Source: Cytobacillus solani (GTDB lineage: Bacteria; Bacillota; Bacilli; Bacillales; Cytobacillaceae). From it: 64,000 nucleotides of DNA. Within the stretch, counting starts at the first letter, position 1; each line of letters begins with the position of its first letter. The translations under genes were made by a program, and so were the position numbers. Below the pieces are notes generated by a model that made no database searches, was not told the DNA's origin, and saw only the letters and a list, made by a program, of their open reading frames with translations. Location of the stretch: the NCBI RefSeq assembly GCF_001420595.1, contig NZ_LJIX01000006.1, forward strand, positions 809,361 to 873,360, given 5' to 3'. This document shows, one piece after another, positions 34,592 to 43,896 of this stretch.

Positions 34592-34650
34592 AACAATCGG
34601 GCACTTTCCTGTAATAAGGATCAGCGCATATTTTTATTTTAGGGGAAGAT
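34592..34650 (+). repeat. Dispersed element copy 3 (module A)
   Basis: AATCGGGCACTTTCCTGTAA, then AAGGATCAGCGCA, then TTTTATTTTAGGGG. Located about 170 nt upstream of the nucleotidyltransferase start, on the opposite strand to that gene. Confidence 0.55.
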
Positions 34651-34985
34651 TGTTGATAAATCAGTCAGGCGTAAAAATTACCGGCACTACAGATTTTCAA
34701 TTTAATAAGTGTTCCTTTTCTTATTATACTTTCATAGCAGGTTTGTTTAATTATGCCTATTTTAGTTTATTTAAATCGATGGACATAATATTTCAAAAGT
34801 TTCACACAATAAAAAAAGATTTTCTATGATTGAAGTTTGTTTTTAAAGGCCTATTTCTTTTTTTAGCTTAGTTGTCCTTTCAGAAATAAAAGAGTGGAGA
34901 ATTAAAGGTCGTTCATTCAAGAAATCATATTTATGAAGGTCTTATAAAACGATAATTTTGTTCTGATACAGTATTTGTCTTACTT

Positions 34986-35009
34986 GTATGCTATGTGGCA
35001 TACTTTTTT
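34986..35009 (+). terminator. Terminator-like hairpin ahead of nupC
   Basis: GTATGC TATGTG GCATAC followed by TTTTTT. No gene on this strand ends just upstream, so it may be a leader attenuator or isolate the nupC promoter. Confidence 0.6.
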
Positions 35010-35133
35010 ATCTATTAACTATTGAATAGATAGTAGAAATACTGTTATAGTGAAATTGTTTGTCTGACGTCTGACCAATTATATTCTAATTAAGATCTTT
35101 GGCTGTTCTTCAAATTTTTGATATAGGAGCATA

Positions 35134-35184
35134 ATGAGCGAAAGGAATGAATTTGTAGTCGTGGATTCGAACGCCCAAAATTAA
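35134..35184 (+). other. Possible 16-codon leader peptide before nupC
   Basis: ATG 35134 follows ATAGGAGC and encodes MSERNEFVVVDSNAQN, ending 24 nt before the nupC ATG. It could be a leader peptide or the stump of a deleted gene. Confidence 0.35.
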
Positions 35185-35208
35185 TCATGTTTATTTATGG
35201 AGGAACTT

Positions 35209-36390
35209 ATGAGATACTTAATATCTTTTTGTGGATTGCTACTTGTTTTTGCTTTAGCTTTGTTAATTAGTAAAAACAAAAAAGAGATAAAATATAAAAA
35301 TATAATTATTATGCTAATCATCCAATTTATATTGGCAGCTTTACTGCTAAATACAACGTTTGGTTATATTCTAATTAAAGGAATAACAAATGTATTTGAT
35401 CATTTATTGTCTTACGCAAATACGGGTATATCATTTGTTTTTGGAGGTTTAGCGAATAAAGGAGAGTCTCCCTTCTTTCTAGGTGTATTATTACCGATCG
35501 TCTTTATATCTGTACTGATAGGGATCTTGCAGCATTTTAAAATTCTTCCTTTCTTTATGAAATGGATAGGATTACTTTTAAGTAAAATAAATGGTATGGG
35601 AAAATTGGAATCATACAATGCTGTTGCTTCTGCAATGGTAGGTCAATCTGAAGTATTCATTACTGTAAAGAAACAATTAGATAAGATTGCTCCACAGCGT
35701 ATGTATACATTATGCGCATCAGCAATGTCGACCGTTTCTATGTCAGTTGTTGGAGCATATATGACTATGATTGAACCAAAGTATGTAGTAACGGCAATTG
35801 TGTTGAACATGTTTGGTGGATTTATAATTGTTTCAATCATTAATCCGTATAATGTAGAAGAAAACGAAGATATCTTGACGATTGAAGATGAGCATAAGCA
35901 AGCTTTCTTTCAAATGCTTGGAGAATATATCATGGACGGATTTAAAGTAGCCATCATTGTTGGAGCTATGCTAATCGGTTTCGTAGCATTAATGGATTTA
36001 ATCAATTCATTATTTGAAATATTAATCGGTATATCTTTCCAAGAAATATTGGGTTATATCTTTGCACCAATAGCTTTCCTAATGGGTATACCATGGGCAG
36101 ATGCTATTTCTGCCGGAGGAATAATGGCAACTAAATTAGTAACGAATGAATTTGTAGCAATGATAAGCCTTGGAGAAATAGCTAAGTCAATGAGTGAACA
36201 TACACTGGGCATTATTTCTGTATTTCTTGTATCCTTTGCAAACTTTTCATCTATCGGTATTATTTCCGGAGCAGTAAAAGGGTTGAATGAAAAGCAAGGG
36301 AATGTAGTTGCTCGTTTTGGCTTAAAGTTGTTGTACGGAGCTACACTTGTTAGTATCTTAACGGCTATAATTGTTGGTTTGGTTATTTAA
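35209..36390 (+). CDS. nupC: Concentrative nucleoside transporter NupC
   Basis: 393 residues, the length of B. subtilis NupC, when started at ATG 35209, 6 nt after GGAGG; the frame also has an ATG four codons earlier inside the SD. CNT family: [32 protein letters not shown] and the late [17 protein letters not shown], which line the substrate and cation site. Symports nucleosides with protons or sodium. A strong terminator follows. Confidence 0.92.
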   Translation: MRYLISFCGLLLVFALALLISKNKKEIKYKNIIIMLIIQFILAALLLNTTFGYILIKGITNVFDHLLSYANTGISFVFGGLANKGESPFFLGVLLPIVFISVLIGILQHFKILPFFMKWIGLLLSKINGMGKLESYNAVASAMVGQSEVFITVKKQLDKIAPQRMYTLCASAMSTVSMSVVGAYMTMIEPKYVVTAIVLNMFGGFIIVSIINPYNVEENEDILTIEDEHKQAFFQMLGEYIMDGFKVAIIVGAMLIGFVALMDLINSLFEILIGISFQEILGYIFAPIAFLMGIPWADAISAGGIMATKLVTNEFVAMISLGEIAKSMSEHTLGIISVFLVSFANFSSIGIISGAVKGLNEKQGNVVARFGLKLLYGATLVSILTAIIVGLVI

Positions 36391-36426
36391 TTAAAACAAA
36401 AGAAGCAGTTATTGCTATGTCGTTTG

Positions 36427-36482
36427 AACTGCACCCCGATCGTTAGACACTATATGGGGGTGCAGTTTTTTTATGACTAAAT
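36427..36482 (+). terminator. Terminator after nupC (possible IS-end scar)
   Basis: AACTGCACCCC pairs with GGGGTGCAGTT and runs into T7. The block GAACTGCACCCCGATCGTTA GACAC followed by GGGGGTGCAGT resembles the end of IS3-group elements of Bacillaceae as I remember them; no transposase remains. Confidence 0.6.
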
Positions 36483-36560
36483 TGCGTGCTTTTTGCACTT
36501 CATGGATGGCTAGCGGCGCAGTGTAGTTGAACTGCCATTTATGCAAGGGGTTATTATTGC

Positions 36561-36600
36561 TATTCAACTAATTGGGTACAGTTCTGCAGCAAGAATAGCT
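36561..36600 (+). repeat. Dispersed element copy 4 (module A, weak)
   Basis: TATTCAACTAATTGGGTACA then GTTCTGCAGCAAGAAT. The AAAGGGC core is changed to TTGGGTAC but the right part is nearly identical to the 49.2-kb copy. Confidence 0.45.
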
Positions 36601-36635
36601 GCAGTAGCAGCTATGACCTCTTTATTATTTTTTTA

Positions 36636-36696
36636 TTGCAAATGCAACAAAAAAAAGGATAGAATAAACATATTCCACTTTTTGTTGCATTTGCAA
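36636..36696. promoter_or_regulatory. Two MarR-type operators around a promoter
   Basis: TTGCAAATGCAA (36636-36647) and TTGCATTTGCAA (36685-36696) are each palindromic and together form a 19-bp inverted repeat. TTGCAA and TAGAAT spaced by 18 bp form a possible promoter between them. Placement just before the marR start indicates autoregulation. Confidence 0.6.
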
Positions 36697-36723
36697 TATA
36701 AGTACGAACTGAGGGAGCTAATG

Positions 36724-37720
<997 letters not shown>

Positions 37721-37742
37721 CTTTTTGGAAAGGTGGATTATA

Positions 37743-38367
37743 ATGTATATTCCAAAATATTTCAAGATCACAAATGCTGAAGAAATTTGGGATTTTGTTC
37801 AAAAAAACTCTTTTGGTACAATTATCACAACAGATCAAGGGAAACCAACAGCCACGCATTTGCCTTTAGGGTTAAATAAAAAGGATGATGATTACTATAT
37901 TACTGGGCATATGGCTTATGGAAATCCTCAGTGGAGAACATTTGAAACCTGTGAAGATGTGCTTGTTATGTTTCAGGGCCCGCATGCTTATGTCTCTTCT
38001 TCCTGGTATTCCCATGAAAATGTTCCGACTTGGAATTATCAGGCTATCCATATGTATGGAAAAGGAAGTATTTTAGAGAAAGATGAGTTAATAGAAGACT
38101 TAAAGAGAATGTTGGGAAAATATGAACAAAATGGGTGGAAATCCAGTTTTGTGGGATAATCTTTCTCCTAAACTATTAGAAACTCAGCTAAAAGGGATTG
38201 TTGGTTTTAAGATTAAAGTGGAAGAAATTCAGGCAGCTTATAAATTAAGTCAAAATCGAAGTGAGACAGATTATAGTAACATTATTGATAAATTACAAAA
38301 TGAAGGAAATCCAAATTCGAAACAAATGGCAGAATTGATGGAAAAGAGATTAAAAAATCACAAATAA
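37743..38367 (+). pseudogene. paiB: paiB with a single-base frameshift
   Basis: Residues MYIPKYFKITNAEEIWDFVQ to LLGKYEQN match PaiB (FMN-binding split-barrel protein). At about 38133 the sequence reads AATGGGTGGAAATCC; removing one G gives NGGNPVLWDNLSPKLL and the rest of PaiB in a second frame down to 38367. Thus one extra G in a G3 tract splits the gene. The upstream part stops at 38159. Either a real inactivation, a phase-variable tract or a sequencing error. ATG 37743 follows AAAGGTGG. PaiB normally partners PaiA in regulation. Confidence 0.85.
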
Positions 38368-38524
38368 ATTGCCGCTGATAAATTATCCGACTCAACTAAT
38401 TTAGGCGTTTTTGCTTATGGTTTATGATTATGAAGGATTGTACGTAAACAAATGGGTAGCATTAGATAAACTGAAAATAACAGTTTTTTTAGGTTCGATG
38501 ATAATAAATATTGGGGGGATTTAT

Positions 38525-39094
38525 ATGTCATTTGAACAATGCGAGAGTATGACCTCATTCATGGCAGGATTTAATAAAACATGGTTCTTTGCTGGTGGAT
38601 GGGCAATTGACCTTTTTATTGGTAAAGAAACAAGGGAACATAATGATATAGAGCTCGCTTTATTCCGAAAAGACCAACTAAATCTTAAAGATTATCTTAA
38701 AGAATGGGAGTTTAAAAAGGTAAGTAAAGGTAAATTCCAGACTTGGGAAAATGAGTTTTTAGAGTTACCCATTCACGAAATACACGCTTGGAATAAGTTA
38801 AATGGCGATAAAATAGAAGTACTTCTAAATGAAACAAAAGATAATGATTGGAAATTCAGAAGAGATTTAAGGATTTCATCCCCACTTGATTCAGTATGGA
38901 GTTATTCTGAAACAGGTATTCCTTATCTGAATCCAGAAATTGTCCTTTTATATAAGGCGAAAAATACAAGAGAAAAAGATAATCAAGACTTTATGACTGT
39001 AAAGGATTATCTCGATAATGAGAAAAAACAATGGCTTCGGTATGCATTAGAATTGCATGAACCAGAACATAAGTGGCTTCAATTTTTGTTTTAA
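38525..39094 (+). CDS. Nucleotidyltransferase of the aminoglycoside-2''-adenylyltransferase family
   Basis: 189 residues from ATG 38525 after GGGGGG; longer in-frame starts lack a site. Motif TWFFAGGWAIDLFIGKETRE followed by HNDIELALFR gives the polymerase-beta-type G-G-W and D-x-E metal site of ANT(2'')/lincosamide transferases. Further matches: IHAWNKLNGDKIEVLLNET and PYLNPEIVLLYKAKN. May modify an aminoglycoside or lincosamide, but members of this family also include uncharacterised proteins. Confidence 0.82.
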   Translation: MSFEQCESMTSFMAGFNKTWFFAGGWAIDLFIGKETREHNDIELALFRKDQLNLKDYLKEWEFKKVSKGKFQTWENEFLELPIHEIHAWNKLNGDKIEVLLNETKDNDWKFRRDLRISSPLDSVWSYSETGIPYLNPEIVLLYKAKNTREKDNQDFMTVKDYLDNEKKQWLRYALELHEPEHKWLQFLF

Positions 39095-39240
39095 ATATAT
39101 ATTCAACTAACAAGTTAACAGAATTTGTTAAAGTTTGACCAAATACGATCTTCCATTGTCCATCCTTTTTTATTACTTAAAGTGAGTTTGCAGATTTAAT
39201 TAGAAAACATACATTAATCACCTATTAAAAATACTCAACT

Positions 39241-39280
39241 TATATTTCATTATAGGGCCATATACTGGATTAAGATAAAA
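39241..39280 (+). repeat. Dispersed element copy 5 (module B, short)
   Basis: TTTCATTATAGGGCCATATA then CTGGATTAAGAT, the left half of module B, downstream of the nucleotidyltransferase gene. Confidence 0.5.
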
Positions 39281-39293
39281 TTATCATAACAAA

Positions 39294-39325
39294 GAAGCCG
39301 CATTCTTTTTAGAAAATGCGGCTTC
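39294..39325. terminator. Hairpin between convergent genes
   Basis: GAAGCCGCATT pairs with AATGCGGCTTC around a 10-nt loop. Confidence 0.7.
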
Positions 39326-39353
39326 AGACTGTTTTCATCTATATAATTTTACT

Positions 39354-40259
39354 TTATATAGAATTTTGTACCTCATACCTGCTTTTTACATAACCAATAA
39401 ATCTATTGAGATTTATGGTAAATTCTTTGTCATTTTTACGGCTACAAATATAAACAGGTCGTCTTACTTCAATTTCTTTAACAATCACTCTGCCTATTTC
39501 CCCTCGTTCCAAATATCCTCTAACTGCTAGTGCCGGGGCTAGCATAGTACCATATCCAGCAACGACAGAACGAATTGATTCATTTAGGCCATGATATTGC
39601 AATCCAATTCTGGGGATAGGGACACTATAAACTTTGCATAATGAAAATAGGATTTCCCTTGTAGAACTTCCGTCTTCTCTTAATAAAAAAGGCTCCGTCA
39701 TCAATTCTCTTAATGAAACTTCTTGTCCATCATATTTATGACCATGTGGAACAATAAACCAAAAATCGATATCCATTAAGTGATCAAGATGAATATCAGG
39801 ATTATTCCACTCTTCTTTCACTACGAAAGCAATATCAGACTTATAGTGAAGTAAGTTTTCTAATACTTGATTGGAATTGCCACTATAAAGGTTCACATTA
39901 ACAGATGGGAAATCCATTTTGAATTTTGCTAGCCATACAGGTAATAAAAAATTAGCTGGCAAATATGTGGAGGCTATTCGCAGTTCTTGTAATTCACCAT
40001 TTTTTAGCTGAAAAAGCTTATTTTCAATATCCTTTTCCATATCAAATAAGTTTTGAGCACGTTCAACCAAAAACTCTCCTTCTTTTGTAAGCTTAATCCC
40101 TCTTCCCACTGTTTCTATTAGTTTTAGTCCCGTTTCCTTTTCCAAATTTCTAATTTGAACGGATACTGCCGGTTGGCTGATTGAAAGGGCATCAGCTGCT
40201 TTTGTAACACTTTTTAATTCAGCTACTTTTATAAGGAGGCGCAACGCATGAAGATTCAT
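39354..40259 (-). CDS. LysR-family transcriptional regulator
   Basis: 301 residues. N-terminal HTH (LKSVTKAADALSISQPAVSV and QIRNLEKETGLKLIE), then a periplasmic-binding-like effector domain from about 90. It is divergent from a TauE-family exporter, the usual arrangement for control of a neighbouring transporter. A 9-bp inverted repeat (TTCATAAAT/ATTTATGAA) lies 12 bp before its start. Confidence 0.92.
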   Translation of the reverse strand: MNLHALRLLIKVAELKSVTKAADALSISQPAVSVQIRNLEKETGLKLIETVGRGIKLTKEGEFLVERAQNLFDMEKDIENKLFQLKNGELQELRIASTYLPANFLLPVWLAKFKMDFPSVNVNLYSGNSNQVLENLLHYKSDIAFVVKEEWNNPDIHLDHLMDIDFWFIVPHGHKYDGQEVSLRELMTEPFLLREDGSSTREILFSLCKVYSVPIPRIGLQYHGLNESIRSVVAGYGTMLAPALAVRGYLERGEIGRVIVKEIEVRRPVYICSRKNDKEFTINLNRFIGYVKSRYEVQNSI

Positions 40260-40271
40260 ATTCGAAATCCT

Positions 40272-40292
40272 TTCATAAATTTTATTTATGAA
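40272..40292. promoter_or_regulatory. Candidate LysR-type operator
   Basis: TTCATAAAT TTT ATTTATGAA, a perfect palindrome containing T-N11-A, at the lysR start in the lysR-tauE intergenic region. Overlap with the lysR leader suggests autoregulation. Confidence 0.55.
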
Positions 40293-40373
40293 TTGGTTAA
40301 AAATATATATTAGATTTATTAATAATCATTATATATCCTTTTATTATCAATGACGATTAAAAAGGAGAACATG

Positions 40374-41189
40374 ATGAAAAAACAAATAATTATATTACTT
40401 TTACTTATCTTAGCTCTGTATTTAGTGAGTGCTTCATCCTTAAACTATCACTTAATTATCCTATTCTTTATCGGAATCATTTCTTCTTTTATTGGAACTT
40501 TAGCAGGTGGTGGTGGACTGATTACACTTCCTGCGATGATGTTAACTGGTATTCCTATTCAGACTAGTATTGCGACAAATAAATTTTCCTCAGGTATTGC
40601 TGCATTTTCAAGTGTATTCTATCTTATCCAACTGAAGCAACTAAGTATTAAAACAATTATTCAAAACTTATTTGTAGCATTTTTAGGAGGAGTTGGAGGG
40701 GCTCTAATTACGACACATCTCTCTGAAAAAAACATGAATATGATTGCAATTATTCTTCTGTTTTTTGCCTTAGTTGTTACGTTAAAAAATAAGGGATGGA
40801 TTGAGACGGCTCAAGGTGCTCATCATGAATCAACTAAAAGAATATGGACATATTTCGTTATCTTTTCTATAGCAGCTTATGATGGAGGATTCGGTCCCGG
40901 CTCCTCCACATTTAGTATTTTGTATTACATGAAAAAAGAACAGACTTATTTAAAAGCTGTTCAACTAACAAGGGTTTTAATTTTTGGAAGTTGTGCAGGA
41001 GCATTTATCATTTTTTATCAAACTGGATTCATTCAATGGTCATATGCTTTAGCAATGGCTATAGGTTCCATTATTGGCTCGCAATTAGGCATACTTGTTT
41101 TACCTAAAGTTTCATTGAAAATAGCAAAGTCATTATTAATTACAATTATGTTCTTTTTGATTGTACAGATGGCTTATAAAATATTATAA
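40374..41189 (+). CDS. TauE/SafE-family anion permease
   Basis: 271 residues from ATG 40374, 6 nt after GGAG. Family motif GTLAGGGGLITLPAMMLTG at TM2 and its repeat-like counterpart YDGGFGPGSSTFSILYY in the second half. About eight TM segments. Members export sulfite, sulfoacetate or other organosulfur anions; the substrate here is unknown. Divergent LysR regulator is adjacent. Confidence 0.88.
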   Translation: MKKQIIILLLLILALYLVSASSLNYHLIILFFIGIISSFIGTLAGGGGLITLPAMMLTGIPIQTSIATNKFSSGIAAFSSVFYLIQLKQLSIKTIIQNLFVAFLGGVGGALITTHLSEKNMNMIAIILLFFALVVTLKNKGWIETAQGAHHESTKRIWTYFVIFSIAAYDGGFGPGSSTFSILYYMKKEQTYLKAVQLTRVLIFGSCAGAFIIFYQTGFIQWSYALAMAIGSIIGSQLGILVLPKVSLKIAKSLLITIMFFLIVQMAYKIL

Positions 41190-41313
41190 CTTTAAATTTA
41201 TATAGAAGGGTTAATCTTTAACTTTATTATTATTTTGGCGTTCTTCAAATTAACTAAAAGGCTATGTTAAACAATGGGAGTTAATTCATCTGTTAATAAC
41301 TCTACAAAATATA

Positions 41314-41360
41314 ATCTTCAACTAAAGGGCGCTTATCTGTAGTAAGGTAAGCATATTTTG
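41314..41360 (+). repeat. Dispersed element copy 6 (module A)
   Basis: TCTTCAACTAAAGGGCGCTT then ATCTGTAGTAAGGTAAGCAT; downstream of the TauE gene. Confidence 0.55.
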
Positions 41361-41434
41361 TTACGAAAAAAATTGAGTTGAATGTCTGATTTTGAAATAA
41401 TTGGTTTCACTCAACAGTTGGGATATTGCATTAA

Positions 41435-41463
41435 TCATTTTAGTTTTTAGGAAACTAAAATGA
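41435..41463 (+). promoter_or_regulatory. 12-bp hairpin overlapping the SD of the DUF3888 gene
   Basis: TCATTTTAGTTT pairs perfectly with AAACTAAAATGA over loop TTAGG; its last two bases are the first two of the SD GAGGTG. Folding would limit ribosome access. Confidence 0.5.
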
Positions 41464-41473
41464 GGTGAAAATT

Positions 41474-41860
41474 ATGAAAAAATTCGTAGTGGTGCTTTTG
41501 GTAGGAATGTTTTTAGTAATCTTTAATACAATTGTAAATGCAAAAACAATAAATGAAGCTGATACAAATTTAAGTGAAACGTTAAAATATGCACTTATAA
41601 ACAGCCTAAGAGAACCAGTTGATAAAGCAATCGTTGAAATTTATAAGGAAGACAAAAATGCACCAGAAGGTCTTACTTGGGCATCATATGACACAGAAAT
41701 CCTAAAGATAAAGCAGTTATATGGGATTGGCGGATTATATGAATTAACGCTAAAAGTACATCCTTATTATCGTGCTCATATCAGTTATGGGGAAGATGAG
41801 GTTGTAATAAATACAATGGGTAAACTAATAAGTTATAAGCATTTGAAAACGTATCCTTGA
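41474..41860 (+). CDS. Secreted DUF3888 domain protein
   Basis: 128 residues from ATG 41474 after GAGGTG. Cleavable signal peptide (MKKFVVVLLVGMFLVIFNTI ending near VNAK). The mature part LSETLKYALINSLREPVDKA and YELTLKVHPYYRAHISYGED fits DUF3888, a family of small exported Bacillus proteins without known function. Single gene. Confidence 0.78.
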   Translation: MKKFVVVLLVGMFLVIFNTIVNAKTINEADTNLSETLKYALINSLREPVDKAIVEIYKEDKNAPEGLTWASYDTEILKIKQLYGIGGLYELTLKVHPYYRAHISYGEDEVVINTMGKLISYKHLKTYP

Positions 41861-42098
41861 TCTTCAGCAGGGGACTTACTTGAAGGTACCTTTGATTCCT
41901 GAACATGAAAGTGAGAGTTTTTGCTAAAACTATCTGGTAGGATTGTCTAAGAATGGCTAACATTAGTACTTAACCAAAGTGTATACTGTTTCAGAGTAGC
42001 CGCTTTTATTATCGAGTTAATTTAATTTTTTTCCTTGACTTGAAATGCATTTCATAAATTAGAGTGAAAGTAAGCTATTTTCAACTAAAGGAGGAAAA

Positions 42099-42407
42099 AT
42101 GATGAACAGAAGAATTCCCCTTCAACAAGATGAAAATGTCCTATCTGCCCTTACAGGGCTATTTGAAATCTTTGATGGAATTCAAAACGTCTACTTTGGA
42201 GAGTTGTTTTTAACCAATAAAAGATTATATATAGTAAGCAAAAATCTAATAAATGTGGAAGAATCTTTGTGGTTTGAAGGAGAAATGAGAGATATTGGAC
42301 ATTCTGCACTCATTGTAGGAGAACATCAGATTACGGTAAGATGGATCTGCAGAGGAAACCTCCTTACCTTTAGGAAGATGTTTCAGCAATTGAATGTGAA
42401 TGTGTAG
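42099..42407 (+). CDS. Small GRAM/PH-like domain protein
   Basis: 102 residues, ATG after AAAGGAGG. NVYFGELFLTNKRLYIVSKN is the beta-hairpin characteristic of bacterial GRAM/PH-like proteins that begin with ENVL and read out F-x-G-x-L-x-L-T-N-x-R. Cytosolic; function unknown. 36 nt before the LacI-type regulator on the same strand. Confidence 0.65.
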   Translation: MMNRRIPLQQDENVLSALTGLFEIFDGIQNVYFGELFLTNKRLYIVSKNLINVEESLWFEGEMRDIGHSALIVGEHQITVRWICRGNLLTFRKMFQQLNVNV

Positions 42408-42443
42408 GTTTTCTTGACTTATGGTATATGTAGGAGCTGTGTT

Positions 42444-43391
42444 ATGACAAATATTAACGATATTGCTAGATTAGCAGGCGTTTCTGTCTCTACTGTTTCT
42501 AGAGTCCTTAACAATTATAAGTATGTTGCCAGCAATAAAAGAGAATCTGTCTTAAAAGTTATTGAAGAAATGAACTATACACCAAACAAAAATGCGATTG
42601 ATTTAATTCGAGGAGAAACAAGAACAATAGGCGTGATTATCCCATACAACAACAACCCCTCATTTGATCAACTATTAAATGGAATTCTAACGAAGGCTTT
42701 AGAAGATGATTTTTTGATAACGGTACTTCCTTCAAAATATAGCAAAGAAAAGGAAATGGAGTACTTGGAAAAATTGAAAAGCAAGCTATTTGATGGCATC
42801 ATTATCACTTCAAGAGCGAATGATTGGGAAACAATCATCCCGTATAGCAATTATGGTTCAATCGTATCTTGTGAATATACGGAGCATACGGAAATTGGCT
42901 GTTCCTATATAGACCGGTATTCTTCTTTTCTAAATGCCTTTCAATTATTAAAAAACAAAGGGCATCGTGCAGCAGCTTTCACAACAGCTAGACTAGAAAG
43001 CAATAGCACGAAGCAAATGCTTGATGCTTATAATCAGATTTTCGGAGAACTTCCACCAGGCTATCATATTTCAGATTGTCAATGCTTAGAAGACGGATAT
43101 GAAGCAGCGAAGCAGTTTTTGCAGCTGCCAGAAAGACCAACAGCCATATATGCGAATGGAGATGAAGTGGCTGGCGGTATGTATTTATATGCGAAGTCGC
43201 AACAAATGAAGGTTCCTGCTGATTTAGTGATTATCGGTCAAGAAAATCAGCCAGTGGGTATCGGTTTGGGACTAACGACAGTGGATCACCAGCTAACGAA
43301 AGTGGGTGAACAAGCTTGTAGCCTAGTGATAAAGAAATCTAGAAAAAAAGTGAAAATCCCCTATCGCATTTTGGAGAGAGATTCTGTATGA
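42444..43391 (+). CDS. LacI-family transcriptional regulator
   Basis: 315 residues from ATG 42444 (MTNINDIARLAGVSVSTVSR), after TAGGAG. HTH and hinge (VLNNYKYVASNKRESVLKVI), then a type I periplasmic-binding-like domain (GVIIPYNNNPSFDQLLNGI; AIYANGDEVAGGMYLYAK). Sugar-type regulators of this family usually sit before the transport or catabolic genes they control; here the next frame is only a 13-codon stump, so the target operon seems lost or elsewhere. Confidence 0.9.
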   Translation: MTNINDIARLAGVSVSTVSRVLNNYKYVASNKRESVLKVIEEMNYTPNKNAIDLIRGETRTIGVIIPYNNNPSFDQLLNGILTKALEDDFLITVLPSKYSKEKEMEYLEKLKSKLFDGIIITSRANDWETIIPYSNYGSIVSCEYTEHTEIGCSYIDRYSSFLNAFQLLKNKGHRAAAFTTARLESNSTKQMLDAYNQIFGELPPGYHISDCQCLEDGYEAAKQFLQLPERPTAIYANGDEVAGGMYLYAKSQQMKVPADLVIIGQENQPVGIGLGLTTVDHQLTKVGEQACSLVIKKSRKKVKIPYRILERDSV

Positions 43392-43445
43392 GTCCTATTT
43401 TTGGCTAGGATTTGAATATAACTAGATGCTAGGAGGAAACTTCTT

Positions 43446-43487
43446 ATGTTTACTGCTGTTATATTTGGTGTGGATAATTTTATATGA
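43446..43487 (+). other. 13-codon stump with strong ribosome site
   Basis: AGGAGGAAACTTCTT precedes ATG 43446, which encodes MFTAVIFGVDNFI before a stop. Probably the truncated start of the gene that once followed the LacI regulator. Confidence 0.35.
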
Positions 43488-43660
43488 ATATGCAAAACCT
43501 AACTATAAAAAATAGTAGGACTGACCTAAAACTTTTAGTGCTTTGTTTAGAACGACCTAGTTTCATGAGGATATTTAGTAAAAACTAATTGGATTGCTGT
43601 GTCGGCAGTCCTATTTTCATTATTGTTTTTCAAGTAAAAAAGCTAAATAGAAACTACTCA

Positions 43661-43740
43661 GTTATTTCATAAAGGGTGCTATCCATGAATAAGGATAAGC
43701 GCTCATTTTTCATTAAAGGGCCATTTAATGGAGTACAGGG
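43661..43740 (+). repeat. Dispersed element copy 7 (modules A and B fused)
   Basis: TTATTTCATAAAGGGTGCTA, AAGGATAAGCGCTC, then TTTTTCATTAAAGGGCCATT and TAATGGAGTACAGG. Shows that the right end of module A (GCGCTC) runs straight into module B. Confidence 0.65.
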
Positions 43741-43889
43741 CAGGAATATTTTGTGGGGAAGTCGAAGTTGTTTTATTGAATAGCAAGTACGGTATCGAAT
43801 TTTTGAAACTATTTGAACATGATGGCATTCACGAAATAAGGTTCGCGAATATTCCAATAGTAGAGGGTTTACGAATTGTTGTTCGTTAA
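43741..43889 (+). pseudogene. Start-less coding fragment
   Basis: Frame reads GIFCGEVEVVLLNSKYGIEF, LKLFEHDGIHEIRFANIP and IVEGLRIVVR then TAA. Well-formed protein sequence with no start codon; fused upstream to a dispersed element. Parent family not recognised. The stop lies 7 nt before the left end of the cassette-like unit. Confidence 0.4.
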
Positions 43890-43896
43890 CAAGATG

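Larger units (their letters stand above)
34421..35208. other. Long non-coding region upstream of nupC
   Basis: Contains a dispersed element copy (34.6 kb), a terminator hairpin (34.99 kb), a GACGTC-centred palindrome TTGTCTGACGTCTGACCAA near 35.06 kb that resembles a GntR/FadR-type site, and a 16-codon leader frame just before nupC. No full gene. Confidence 0.5.
36391..36720. other. Region between nupC and marR
   Basis: Holds the nupC terminator, a possible insertion-sequence scar (36.42-36.53 kb), a weak dispersed element copy and two MarR-type palindromes. No gene of its own; open frames here are extensions of the marR frame without a ribosome site. Confidence 0.5.

Noticed and set aside
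34900-35208. Purine riboswitch before nupC
   Set aside because: Conserved junction sequences of the purine aptamer are absent.
43511-43612. AGTAGGACTGACC and GTCGGCAGTCCTA as ends of a small transposon or a structured RNA
   Set aside because: Only about 7-9 paired bases separated by 75 nt, no target duplication and no gene inside; too weak.
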